A stretch of DNA of 13,134 bases from Tardiphaga sp. (GTDB lineage: Bacteria > Pseudomonadota > Alphaproteobacteria > Rhizobiales > Xanthobacteraceae): assembly GCA_028290765.1 (NCBI GenBank), contig JAQGJF010000464.1:1-13134 (forward strand). The letters are read 5' to 3'. Made by a program: the position numbers and the translations under genes. Below are positions 7,208 to 13,134 of the stretch, piece after piece. Under the pieces are notes generated by a model, which was not told the origin of the DNA, did no database searches, and saw only the letters and a program-made list of their open reading frames with translations. Position 1 is the stretch's first letter. Every line of letters begins with the position of its first letter.

Positions 7208-8398
7208 TCAGCCGTTCTGTAAAACGGGGACCTCCTCCGGAAGGCCGAATACGGTATGGGCGGCAGCAAAGCCCGCGACCGAGAAATCACCTACCGTTGT
7301 GAACTGTTCCGGCAATTGCGCCGCGAATTCCGCGGAAGCGATGATTGTCCGCCCCAGTCTGGCCGCCAGTTTCTCCAGCCGGGCCGCCAGGTTGACCGCG
7401 GGCCCGATGCAGGTGAAGTCGAGCCGGCTGCCGCCGCCGATATTGCCGTACATCACCTGGCCGACATGCAGGGCGAGTCCGAAGCGGACCGCGCTCTCAT
7501 CCGCCGCCGCCCGACGGTTCGAGAGTTCGGCCACCCGCGCGCCGGCCTTGCGCGCGCTGGTGAGGGCGCTGGCGCATACCAGGGCGATGTCGCTTTCGTC
7601 GGCGGCCAAGGGGAAGATCGCCAGCAATCCATCGCCCATGAATTTGAGCACTTCGCCGCCGTGTTCGGCGATCACCGGCACCTGGCAGTCGAAATACCGA
7701 TTGAGGAGATCGACCAGCGCCTGCGGCGGCAGCCGCTCGGCGAGCGAGGTAAACCCGCGCATGTCGGACAGCCAGATCGCGGCGCGCATGGTCTCGACAT
7801 GGCCGCGCCGGATCTTGCCGGCGAGAATGCGCTCGCCGGTCTGATGGCCGACATAGGTCTCGATCAGGTTGCCGGCGGTGCGTCGCAGCGCCCGGATCTC
7901 CGCAACCCGTGCCAGTGGCGCGATCACGGCTTCGAGCGCGGCGAACTGCTCCGGCGTGAAGCCCGACGGCTGCCGGGTTGACCAGGTCGCGACATGGGTG
8001 GTGCCGTCGCTGAACCGCAGCGGGAACGCCACATAGTCGGTGGCGCCGTCGGCCTCGAGCTCGCGCAGCACCGCAATATCGGGACAGCCATCGACCGCGA
8101 AGCGGTGGCGGACCGGCTCGCGGCTGTCGTAGACGATGGCGAACGGACTGCCGCGATACTCGTCGGTTTCCACCACGTCGAACAGCGCTTCCGATGTCGT
8201 GACCCCGGTTTCCGCGGTCCACAGAAACCGCCGGCCCATCACGTCCGGATGCAGCGTGGTGACGAACACCGCGACCCGCCACAGCGGCATGCCGCATGAA
8301 ACCAGCCGCTGGCACAGGGTCGCGAGCACGTCCTCCGAACGGGCGTCCGACGGCGCGCCATCGATCAGCCAGTCGATCACAGGACGGAAGCCGTTCAT
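7208..8398 (-). CDS. Class III adenylate/guanylate cyclase with N-terminal GAF-like region
   Basis: A 396-residue soluble protein predicted to convert ATP (or GTP) to the cyclic nucleotide. The catalytic CHD domain occupies about 200-385. The expected residues are present: metal-binding D212 (WLSDMRGFTSL) and D256 (KFMGDGLLAIF), base-selecting K252 and D327 (RLDFTCIG), and transition-state N336 and R340 (VNLAARLE). The K/D pair favours ATP over GTP. Residues 1-170 lack transmembrane helices and look like a GAF-type or otherwise uncharacterised sensory region often placed before rhizobial cyclases (MPLWRVAVFVTTLHP, FSDGTTHVATWSTRQPSGFT). A helical linker follows (LIETYVGHQTGERILAGKI). ATG 8398 is the first start in the frame, though its ribosome site is weak. 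It is divergent from the TetR gene with a 112-bp gap, so the two may share control elements. Catalytic identity is strong; the signal sensed is unknown. Confidence 0.92.
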   Translation of the reverse strand: MNGFRPVIDWLIDGAPSDARSEDVLATLCQRLVSCGMPLWRVAVFVTTLHPDVMGRRFLWTAETGVTTSEALFDVVETDEYRGSPFAIVYDSREPVRHRFAVDGCPDIAVLRELEADGATDYVAFPLRFSDGTTHVATWSTRQPSGFTPEQFAALEAVIAPLARVAEIRALRRTAGNLIETYVGHQTGERILAGKIRRGHVETMRAAIWLSDMRGFTSLAERLPPQALVDLLNRYFDCQVPVIAEHGGEVLKFMGDGLLAIFPLAADESDIALVCASALTSARKAGARVAELSNRRAAADESAVRFGLALHVGQVMYGNIGGGSRLDFTCIGPAVNLAARLEKLAARLGRTIIASAEFAAQLPEQFTTVGDFSVAGFAAAHTVFGLPEEVPVLQNG

Positions 8399-8476
8399 CC
8401 CAGGACAACCCGGTTTATGGGCATTGGATGCCGCATGGTACCCAAGTCTCCACCCTTCGGCGACCGATCCGTGCCC

Positions 8477-8506
8477 TTGACAACAAAATATGTCCGTCCA
8501 TATCAG
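8477..8506 (+). promoter_or_regulatory. Candidate promoter of the TetR-OYE operon
   Basis: A perfect TTGACA lies at 8477-8482. The best -10 candidate is TATCAG at 8501-8506, after an 18-bp spacer. Transcription from this pair would begin at or next to the ATG at 8511, giving a leaderless or nearly leaderless message. The -10 match is only moderate, so the start point is uncertain. Confidence 0.35.
8488..8503. promoter_or_regulatory. Candidate TetR operator (ATATG-N6-CATAT)
   Basis: A perfect 5-bp inverted repeat, ATATG (8488-8492) and CATAT (8499-8503), separated by TCCGTC. It lies between the candidate -35 and -10 and directly upstream of the repressor gene. A second, overlapping dyad, GTCC (8492-8495) and GGAC (8506-8509), shares the region. 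Position and symmetry suit autorepression by the adjacent TetR protein, but the arms are short. Confidence 0.35.
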
Positions 8507-8510
8507 GACG

Positions 8511-9092
8511 ATGGCGAAGCCGTCGAACCGTGAAAAGATCCTGACCGAAGGACTTCGGGTGGTGCATGCGCGCGGCTATGCCGGCGCCAGCGTGCGCGAC
8601 ATCGTCGAGGCGGCGGGCGTGCCGCAGGGCTCCTTCACCAATCACTTCACCTCGAAGGAAGCCTTCGGGCTGGAGATTATCGACCTGTATTTCGCCAGCG
8701 CGCGCGAGCTGATGCACCAGACCCTGCACAACGCCGAACTGGCGCCGCTGCAGCGGCTGCGCGATTACATCGAGGGTACCCGGGCCCATCTCGCCAAGGA
8801 CCGCATGCGCAACGGCTGCCTGTTCGGAAATTTCACCGCCGAGGCCTGCGACCACAGCGAACTGATCCGGCAGCGGCTGGTCGAGATCTTCGCCGAAGTC
8901 CAGCAAGCCGTCGCCGATTGCCTGAAGGCCGCGGTAGAGGCCGGCGAATTACCCGCGGATTTCAAATGCGATGACGTCGCGGGCTTTGTGGTCTCTTCGC
9001 TGCAGGGTGCCAACCTCCTGGCGAAGGCCCAGCGCAGCCCGGACCCGGTCGATTGCCTCGCACAGGTTCTGTTTTCCACCGTGTTGCGCTGA
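8511..9092 (+). CDS. TetR/AcrR-family repressor, NemR-like
   Basis: A 193-residue DNA-binding repressor. The helix-turn-helix is at about 8-52 (NREKILTEGLRVVHARGYAG, SVRDIVEAAGVPQGSFTNHF, SKEAFGLEII). The ligand domain resembles E. coli NemR in two diagnostic stretches: NGCLFGNFTAEACD (101-114) aligns with the NemR segment carrying redox Cys106, and QGANLLAKAQRSPDP (165-179) with the segment carrying Lys175. Here these are C103 and K172, with C113 nearby. In NemR this Cys-Lys pair senses reactive chlorine and electrophiles and releases DNA. Start 8511 was preferred over the in-frame ATG at 8490 because MAKPSNREKIL is a typical TetR beginning and 8490 lies inside the operator-like dyad; AGGA is only 2 nt before 8511. 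The stop is 36 bp before the ene-reductase gene, so the two form a likely operon. The NemR parallel is my alignment from memory. Confidence 0.9.
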   Translation: MAKPSNREKILTEGLRVVHARGYAGASVRDIVEAAGVPQGSFTNHFTSKEAFGLEIIDLYFASARELMHQTLHNAELAPLQRLRDYIEGTRAHLAKDRMRNGCLFGNFTAEACDHSELIRQRLVEIFAEVQQAVADCLKAAVEAGELPADFKCDDVAGFVVSSLQGANLLAKAQRSPDPVDCLAQVLFSTVLR

Positions 9093-9128
9093 CGCGCACA
9101 AAAACCCCTCTCACTCCCGAAAGACCCC

Positions 9129-10241
9129 ATGAGCGCCCTGTTTTCCTCGATCGCGCTGCGCGGCGTGACCCTGCCCAACCGCGTCGTCGTCTCGCCGATG
9201 TGCCAATATTCCTCGCAGGACGGCCAGGCCAATGAATGGCACATGATGCATCTGGGATCATTGGCGCTGTCCGGCGCCAGCATGCTGTGCATCGAGGCGA
9301 CGGCGGTGGAAGCTATCGGCCGCATCACCCCGGGCGACCTCGGCCTGTATGACGATGCCACCGAGGCGGCGCTGAAACCGGTGCTGGCGGCAATCCGCAA
9401 GCATGCGAAAGTCGCGGTGACGATGCAGCTGGCGCATGCCGGCCGCAAGGCATCGAGCCGCGAGCCATGGAATGGCGGCCAGCAGATTCCGCTCGCCGAC
9501 GGCGGCTGGGTGGCGGATGCGCCCTCCGCTTTGCCGCACAAGGAGACCGAGGCGGCGCCGCGCGCCATCGACGGCGCCGGGCTGCAGCGCATCCGCGAGG
9601 CCTTTGCGGCAACGGCGAAGCGTGCCGTGAGGCTCGGCATCGACGCGTTCGAGATCCATGCCGCGCATGGCTATCTGTTGCATCAGTTCCTGTCGCCGAT
9701 CGCCAACCGGCGCACCGACAATTATGGCGGCACGCTGGAAAACCGGATGCGGTTTCCGCTCGAAGTGTTCGATGCGGTCCGCGCCGCGGTGCCGGATGAC
9801 AAACCGGTCGGCGTGCGGGTTTCCGCGACCGACTGGGTCGATGGCGGCTGGGATCTCGAGCAGACCATCGTCTTCGTCAATGAATTGAAAAAGCGCGGCG
9901 TCGACTGGATCGACGTCTCCTCGGGCGGCGTGTCGCCGCTGCAGAAGATCACGCTCGGGCCGGGCTACCAGGTGCCGTTCGCGGCGGCCGTGAAGAAGGC
10001 GACGGGTCTTCCCACCATTGCGGTCGGCCTGATCACCGAAGCCAGGCAGGCCGAGGACATCGTCGCCTCCGGCCAGGCCGACATGGTGGCGCTGGCGCGC
10101 GGCATCCTTTACGACCCGCGTTGGGCCTGGCACGCCGCCGCCGAACTTGGCGGCACCGTCAGCGCGTCGCCGCAATACTGGCGCTCGCAGCCGTCATCGC
10201 AAAAGGCGCTGTTCGGCGAGACCCGGTTCGGCGCGCGGTGA
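9129..10241 (+). CDS. NADH:flavin oxidoreductase, old yellow enzyme (YqjM/XenA type)
   Basis: A 370-residue cytosolic FMN-dependent ene-reductase using NAD(P)H to reduce activated alkenes, quinones, nitro compounds and similar electrophiles. The TIM-barrel motifs of the thermophilic-like (YqjM/XenA) class are present: C25 and Y27 in SPMCQYS (C25 tunes the flavin redox state), Q100 and HAGRKAS (103-109), the substrate-binding pair H177/H180 with Y182 in EIHAAHGYLLHQF, the RRTDNYGGTLENR signature (194-206), R230, and the FMN phosphate-binding region VGLITEARQAEDIV...DMVALARGILYDP (299-330). Length is normal for the class. It follows the TetR gene by 36 bp on the same strand. That arrangement, and the NemR-like regulator, parallel the nemR-nemA pair of enterobacteria and suggest detoxification of the compounds that trigger the repressor. 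The physiological substrate is not known. The ribosome binding site is weak. Confidence 0.95.
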   Translation: MSALFSSIALRGVTLPNRVVVSPMCQYSSQDGQANEWHMMHLGSLALSGASMLCIEATAVEAIGRITPGDLGLYDDATEAALKPVLAAIRKHAKVAVTMQLAHAGRKASSREPWNGGQQIPLADGGWVADAPSALPHKETEAAPRAIDGAGLQRIREAFAATAKRAVRLGIDAFEIHAAHGYLLHQFLSPIANRRTDNYGGTLENRMRFPLEVFDAVRAAVPDDKPVGVRVSATDWVDGGWDLEQTIVFVNELKKRGVDWIDVSSGGVSPLQKITLGPGYQVPFAAAVKKATGLPTIAVGLITEARQAEDIVASGQADMVALARGILYDPRWAWHAAAELGGTVSASPQYWRSQPSSQKALFGETRFGAR

Positions 10242-10277
10242 TGGCACGCCACCGCGATCGCCGCGAGGGCTATCCGC

Positions 10278-10595
10278 TTATCGGACCTGCACCGCGGCGC
10301 CGGTGGGCCGCTGGTCGTAGGTCGGTTTGATCACGCCGGGCAGCGGAAACTTGAACAGTCCGCCTTTGTCTTCTTCCGGTGGTGGCTCGGCAGCGGCGGC
10401 CTCGGCCGGTGCAGCAGCGCTGTCGGCCCTTGGTGCCGGCGGCACCGGCAGGTTCTTGCACGACATCGAATAGACCAGTCTGCCGTCCGCGGTCTGGCCG
10501 ATCGGCGCGCAGGGGTCGGCGCGATGGCTGGTCGGCTTGCTCTGCGCGAAGGCCGGCGATGTCAGCAGGACAACAACGATCGCGAGTATTTTCAT
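10278..10595 (-). CDS. Small exported Pro/Ala-rich hypothetical protein
   Basis: A 105-residue protein with a clear signal peptide (MKILAIVVVLLTSPAFA, cleavage before QSKPTS). The mature part has a short conserved-looking block with two cysteines (DPCAPIGQTADGRLVYSMSC, C29 and C46) that could form one disulfide. A disordered Pro/Ala/Glu-rich linker (about 49-75) and a basic tail (KPTYDQRP...) follow. GGGGAG lies 7 nt before the ATG, so translation from this start is well supported. It is convergent with the ene-reductase gene (36-bp gap) and on the same strand as the LuxR remnant upstream. I recall similar short hypothetical proteins in Bradyrhizobium but no function. It is probably periplasmic. 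Confidence 0.75.
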   Translation of the reverse strand: MKILAIVVVLLTSPAFAQSKPTSHRADPCAPIGQTADGRLVYSMSCKNLPVPPAPRADSAAAPAEAAAAEPPPEEDKGGLFKFPLPGVIKPTYDQRPTGAAVQVR

Positions 10596-10690
10596 CTTGG
10601 TCTCCCCGGGGCAGGCTCGCTGACAACAAGCAAGAATGCTGCCAGATCAGGGCACCAGGATGTTTTTCTCGCGCTGGAATCGGTTGCCGC

Positions 10691-11251
10691 TCATGCGCGC
10701 AGGGGATTGGCGTGGCCCGCGACCATCTTCACGAGGTCGGTCTGCCGCCGCATGCCGGTTTTCTCGAACAGGTGCTGCAGATGGGTTTTGACGGTGGCCT
10801 CGGCGATGCCGAGCGTTTCGGCCACCGCGCAGACACCACCGACGTCGACGATTGCCGCGAACACCCGCAATTCGCTCGGCGTCAGCTTGTAGAGTTTGGC
10901 GATGGTCTCCATCAGCGACGGGGTATCCAGCGAGGCCTTGCGCACGAACACCGCCGCCACGGCGGCGTAGGTGATTCCAGCGCGTCGCCGCGCGCCGGAG
11001 GTCAGCGGCAGGACATGCGCCAGCCAGCGCCGATCCGGCGACGTCGACAATGCCACCGCGATGCCGCCGGTCCCGACCGCGGTATCGCCGCCGCTCGCCG
11101 CGGCGATCACATCGCGCAGCGCTTTCGCGGCCTGCGGATCGACCGGGGTGAGGACACCGTGGGCGCTATGCAGGATATTGCCGCCGCCGATCAGGTCGTA
11201 GCCGCTGCTGTTGGCATGGACGATGTTCCCGTCCGCATCCACCAGAAACAT
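10691..11251 (-). CDS. Surviving C-terminal open frame of the LuxR regulator (PAS remnant + HTH)
   Basis: The longest intact frame of the damaged gene encodes 186 residues from ATG 11251. Residues 1-45 are a PAS-like piece (FLVDADGNIVHANSSGYDLI). Residues about 120-180 are a complete LuxR/GerE helix-turn-helix (LTPSELRVFAAIVDVGGVC, GIAEATVKTHLQHLFEKTG, RRQTDLVKMV). The DNA-binding part therefore looks unbroken. No ribosome binding site is seen before 11251, and the same frame upstream has no ATG or GTG before a stop, so expression would depend on reinitiation or a poor start. If made, it would be a regulator lacking most of its sensory half. Whether it is translated at all is open. Confidence 0.5.
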   Translation of the reverse strand: MFLVDADGNIVHANSSGYDLIGGGNILHSAHGVLTPVDPQAAKALRDVIAAASGGDTAVGTGGIAVALSTSPDRRWLAHVLPLTSGARRRAGITYAAVAAVFVRKASLDTPSLMETIAKLYKLTPSELRVFAAIVDVGGVCAVAETLGIAEATVKTHLQHLFEKTGMRRQTDLVKMVAGHANPLRA

Positions 11252-11366
11252 CGCGGCGCTCAGGCCGTCGAGGGTGTCGGCGAAAGCCGCGCCACAGCGT
11301 CGGATCGAGCGCCGCGTCGTAGATATCGCCGACGAGCAGGGACACCAGTTCTGATTCAGACATCAT
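10691..11366 (-). pseudogene. LuxR-family regulator with internal deletion and frameshift
   Basis: Two frames of one gene family are fused out of register. From ATG 11366 (AGAGG 8 nt upstream) the frame reads MMSESELVSLLVGDIYDAAL and then DPTLWRG, the standard N-terminus of a rhizobial LuxR group. It then runs into unrelated sequence and stops at 11166. From about 11290 the +1 frame reads AAFADTLDGLSAAMFLVDAD and continues into a PAS-like segment and an intact C-terminal helix-turn-helix. In full-length relatives, as I remember them (roughly 360-380 residues), about 150 residues separate these two segments. The simplest reading is an internal deletion of roughly 450 bp with its junction near 11286-11294. 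It removed most of the N-terminal sensor region and put the halves in different frames. Confidence 0.7.
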
Positions 11367-11503
11367 CAAGCCGGCCTCTTCGTCCCGGGGGCGGATGATA
11401 TTGCAACGCGGCAGCCGAAGCATCAACCGTTCGGTGGATGCGGGGCCGGAGAGGAGGCGGAAAGGGATTGCCGGTCAGGAATTCGCCGGGCTTTGCCTCC
11501 GGC

Positions 11504-11887
11504 TCAGATAAAGCTGCAGTCGCGGCCGGATTGCACCGTACCGCTCATGGCCTTGACCCTGATGGCATAGCTCTTGCGCGCCGGCGTCTGCTCCTTGGCC
11601 GGAAAATTCAGGGTGGTGTGGGCCGAGGTCGGGCCGCGAAAGCTGGTGATATAGGCCTCGATCGTGCACTTGATCGGCTTGTCGCAATTGTTCTGATAAT
11701 TCAGCGTGAAGAAGTATTTGCCGGCGTCGTCGGAGTAACCGGAATCGAGATCGGCGATGCATGCCGTAGCGCTCTCCTCGGCCGTCCCCTGGTCGTCCGC
11801 CGCCAACGACGCGGTCGGGCCGGGACCGAACAGGGCTGCGGCGACACACCCGGTGGCAGCCAGCAGGCGGAGTGCGGAAGGCGACAT
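11504..11887 (-). CDS. Small exported four-cysteine hypothetical protein
   Basis: A 127-residue protein with a signal peptide (LRLLAATGCVAAALF core, likely cleavage after the SLAA region near residue 30). The mature domain of about 97 residues alternates short polar and aromatic stretches, as in a beta-sandwich (YFFTLNYQNNCDKPIKCTIE, YITSFRG, TTLNFPAKE, SYAIRVKAMSG). It has four cysteines (C43, C68, C74, C124), enough for two disulfides in the periplasm or outside the cell. The start is well supported: GAGGAG lies 6 nt before ATG 11887. A much longer open frame reaches back to 13108, but that part is antisense to the AKR gene and is not coding. The gene is divergent from the AKR-like gene (216-bp gap). 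I do not recognise the family, and no function is proposed. Confidence 0.78.
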   Translation of the reverse strand: MSPSALRLLAATGCVAAALFGPGPTASLAADDQGTAEESATACIADLDSGYSDDAGKYFFTLNYQNNCDKPIKCTIEAYITSFRGPTSAHTTLNFPAKEQTPARKSYAIRVKAMSGTVQSGRDCSFI

Positions 11888-12103
11888 CGGACACTCCTCG
11901 GCAATGGTTTCACCAATTCGTCGCGCTCGGATGCGCGTGGGTTCATTCGGCTTTGACGGCGACCTGCATCCGTCCGGTAAGCGGGCTTGTCGTAGCGGGC
12001 ATGCCGGGCTTACGAAGCGCGTCGACTTCGTGGCTTCTGCTCTGTATGACTGGGGCGCAACCGATCCAGGCCAAGACCAGATCAATAATAAAATGGAGGA
12101 GGG

Positions 12104-13099
12104 ATGGAGTTCTATCAGGTTTCGGGCACCGATGTGCGGTTGTCGCGGGTCGCGCTCGGCGGCCACGAATATCTGCCGAACGGCAATTCGCGCGGTTTCA
12201 ACGAGGATTTCGCCAAGGCGATCACGCCCGGCCACTCGTTTCCGGGGTTCGGCGGCGAGCGCCGCAAGGCGGTGCTGCGTGCGGCCTACGACATCGGCGT
12301 CAATTTCTTCGACGTCACGCTGGATGCCGAGAAGGAAGCGCTTGGCCGTAACTTGAAGGAAATGCCGCCGCCCTATCCGGTCTATGTCCAGACTCGCCCC
12401 GAGGCGATGGCGTACAGCTACGATCCCGGCAATCGCAAGATGACCGATCTCAACCTGCTGCGCGCCGAGGTGCAGCGGATCCTGAAGGTGCTGCAGCGGG
12501 AACGGCTCGAACTGCTCAATCTCGGCATCCTGCGCACCGCGATCGATTCTGATGCGGATTTCGTCGCAAAGCTCGCGGCGAATGTGAAGGCCCTGCAGCA
12601 GGAGGGCCTCATTCTGTTTGCCGCGGCCGATACGTTCTCGGGCGAGGCGACCTACCAGGCCATGATGAAGAGCGGCGCGTTCGCGAGTTTGAACATCAAC
12701 TTCAACGTGGCGGACGATACGCCCGAGCGCGCGATATTTCCGTTCGCCGCCGAATGCGGCATGCGCGTGGTGGTGCGCGAGGCCTACCTGAAGGGCGTTC
12801 TGTTCCGGCTCGGCCATGAAGCGGGGATCGAGGACGATGCGCTGTTGGCGCGCGCGGCGATGAAATGGCTGGCATCGCGGCCGGGATTGCACAGCGTGAT
12901 CATCGGCGCCGATACGGCGGAGCATTTTCGCGACAACGTCCGCGCCTTCGAAAACCCGTCGCTCGATGCCACTGAGACCGCAGCGCTCGACACCTTGCGG
13001 GCGCATCCGTCGTTCGTCGCCATGAAAAAGCAGAAGCACGACGAGTTTTCCGGCGGCACCGCGATCGGTCAGCGGGCGGCGGGCGCGATCCTGGGGTAA
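12104..13099 (+). CDS. Aldo/keto reductase-like protein with degenerate catalytic tetrad
   Basis: A 331-residue protein with the AKR barrel layout: start strand (FYQVSGTDVRLSRVALGG), RRKAVLRAAYDIGVNFFD (53-70), LGRNLK (80-85), the helix-strand repeats to about 230, and the NADP-phosphate loop HSVIIGADTAEHFRDNV (263-279). The usual catalytic tetrad is mostly missing. D70 occupies the Asp position, but no tyrosine follows within FFDVTLDAEKEALG. The lysine position at the end of the next strand is R98 (VYVQTRP). The histidine strand reads LELLNLGIL, with no His. Cofactor binding may therefore be kept while classical carbonyl reduction is doubtful. An insertion at about 21-50 (HEYLPNGNSRGF...) sits near the substrate mouth. 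GGAGG lies 4 nt before ATG 12104, giving a strong start. It could be a sensor, a non-reducing enzyme, or an AKR with altered chemistry. Confidence 0.85.
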   Translation: MEFYQVSGTDVRLSRVALGGHEYLPNGNSRGFNEDFAKAITPGHSFPGFGGERRKAVLRAAYDIGVNFFDVTLDAEKEALGRNLKEMPPPYPVYVQTRPEAMAYSYDPGNRKMTDLNLLRAEVQRILKVLQRERLELLNLGILRTAIDSDADFVAKLAANVKALQQEGLILFAAADTFSGEATYQAMMKSGAFASLNINFNVADDTPERAIFPFAAECGMRVVVREAYLKGVLFRLGHEAGIEDDALLARAAMKWLASRPGLHSVIIGADTAEHFRDNVRAFENPSLDATETAALDTLRAHPSFVAMKKQKHDEFSGGTAIGQRAAGAILG

Positions 13100-13111
13100 C
13101 ATTTTCAATCG

Positions 13112-13134
13112 TCATGCCCGGGCTTGTCCCCCAA
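13112..13134. repeat. Possible start of a dispersed palindromic element, cut by the window end
   Basis: The last bases include CGTCATGCCCGGGCTTGTCC. This resembles the opening arm and loop of a REP-like repeat (CGTCATGCCCGGGC...GCCCGGGCAT) that I recall as common after genes in Bradyrhizobium. The return arm is outside the window and the visible part already departs from it, so the call is weak. Confidence 0.3.

Noticed and set aside
7396..7420. Cyclase GPAVN instead of the more usual GDxVN as a sign of inactivity
   Set aside because: The replaced residue is not one of the catalytic or metal-binding residues, all of which are present. I recall the GPAVN variant in active-looking rhizobial cyclases.
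11977..12013. GTAAGC...GCTTAC inverted repeat upstream of the AKR-like gene
   Set aside because: Only 6 bp per arm with a 25-nt loop; likely chance.
11888..13108. N-terminal extension of the minus-strand frame that ends at 11504
   Set aside because: This part is antisense to the AKR-like gene. The signal peptide and GAGGAG ribosome site at ATG 11887 mark the true start.
1..13134. CRISPR arrays, insertion sequences, phage or toxin-antitoxin genes
   Set aside because: No regularly spaced repeats, transposase, integrase or toxin-like frames were seen on either strand.

Overview
The window looks like chromosomal DNA of a high-GC alphaproteobacterium of the Bradyrhizobium / Rhodopseudomonas group. 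This rests on codon usage, on the protein families present (HBM-type chemoreceptor, rhizobial-type class III cyclase, Bug/TctC receptor, LuxR regulator), and on dispersed palindromic elements of the kind common in those genomes. No tRNA, rRNA, CRISPR array, transposase or phage gene was seen. The organism assignment is inferred from memory of these families; no search was run.

Layout. Bases 1-466 (minus) hold the N-terminal part of a membrane sensor protein cut by the window edge. Bases 755-3487 (minus) encode a membrane-bound Cache-PAS-GGDEF-EAL protein for cyclic-di-GMP turnover, and 3703-5706 (minus) a methyl-accepting chemotaxis protein; a palindromic repeat lies between them. A 348-bp divergent gap follows. 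Then comes an orphan Bug/TctC periplasmic binding protein (6055-7062, plus) whose signal peptide contains a three-copy 15-bp tandem repeat. Two palindromic repeat elements (7067-7188) fill the convergent gap before a class III adenylate/guanylate cyclase (7208-8398, minus). Divergent from the cyclase is a probable two-gene operon: a NemR-like TetR repressor (8511-9092) and an old-yellow-enzyme ene-reductase (9129-10241). A small secreted Pro/Ala-rich protein follows (10278-10595, minus). Next is a LuxR-family regulator that appears to have lost its middle through an internal deletion with a frameshift (10691-11366, minus). A small four-cysteine secreted protein (11504-11887, minus) stands divergent from an aldo/keto-reductase-like protein lacking most of the usual catalytic tetrad (12104-13099, plus).

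How the genes fit together. The first half is rich in signal input: a sensor fragment, a c-di-GMP enzyme, a chemoreceptor and a cyclic nucleotide cyclase. These are separate transcription units, so a shared pathway is not shown. The clearest functional unit is the TetR-OYE pair. The repressor keeps the cysteine and lysine that E. coli NemR uses to sense electrophiles and reactive chlorine, and the adjacent reductase is the type of enzyme that removes reactive alkenes, quinones and nitro compounds. No convincing wholly new multi-gene system was found. The best leads are the deleted LuxR gene, the catalytically degenerate AKR homologue, the repeat inside the signal peptide, and the operator-like palindrome in the TetR promoter.
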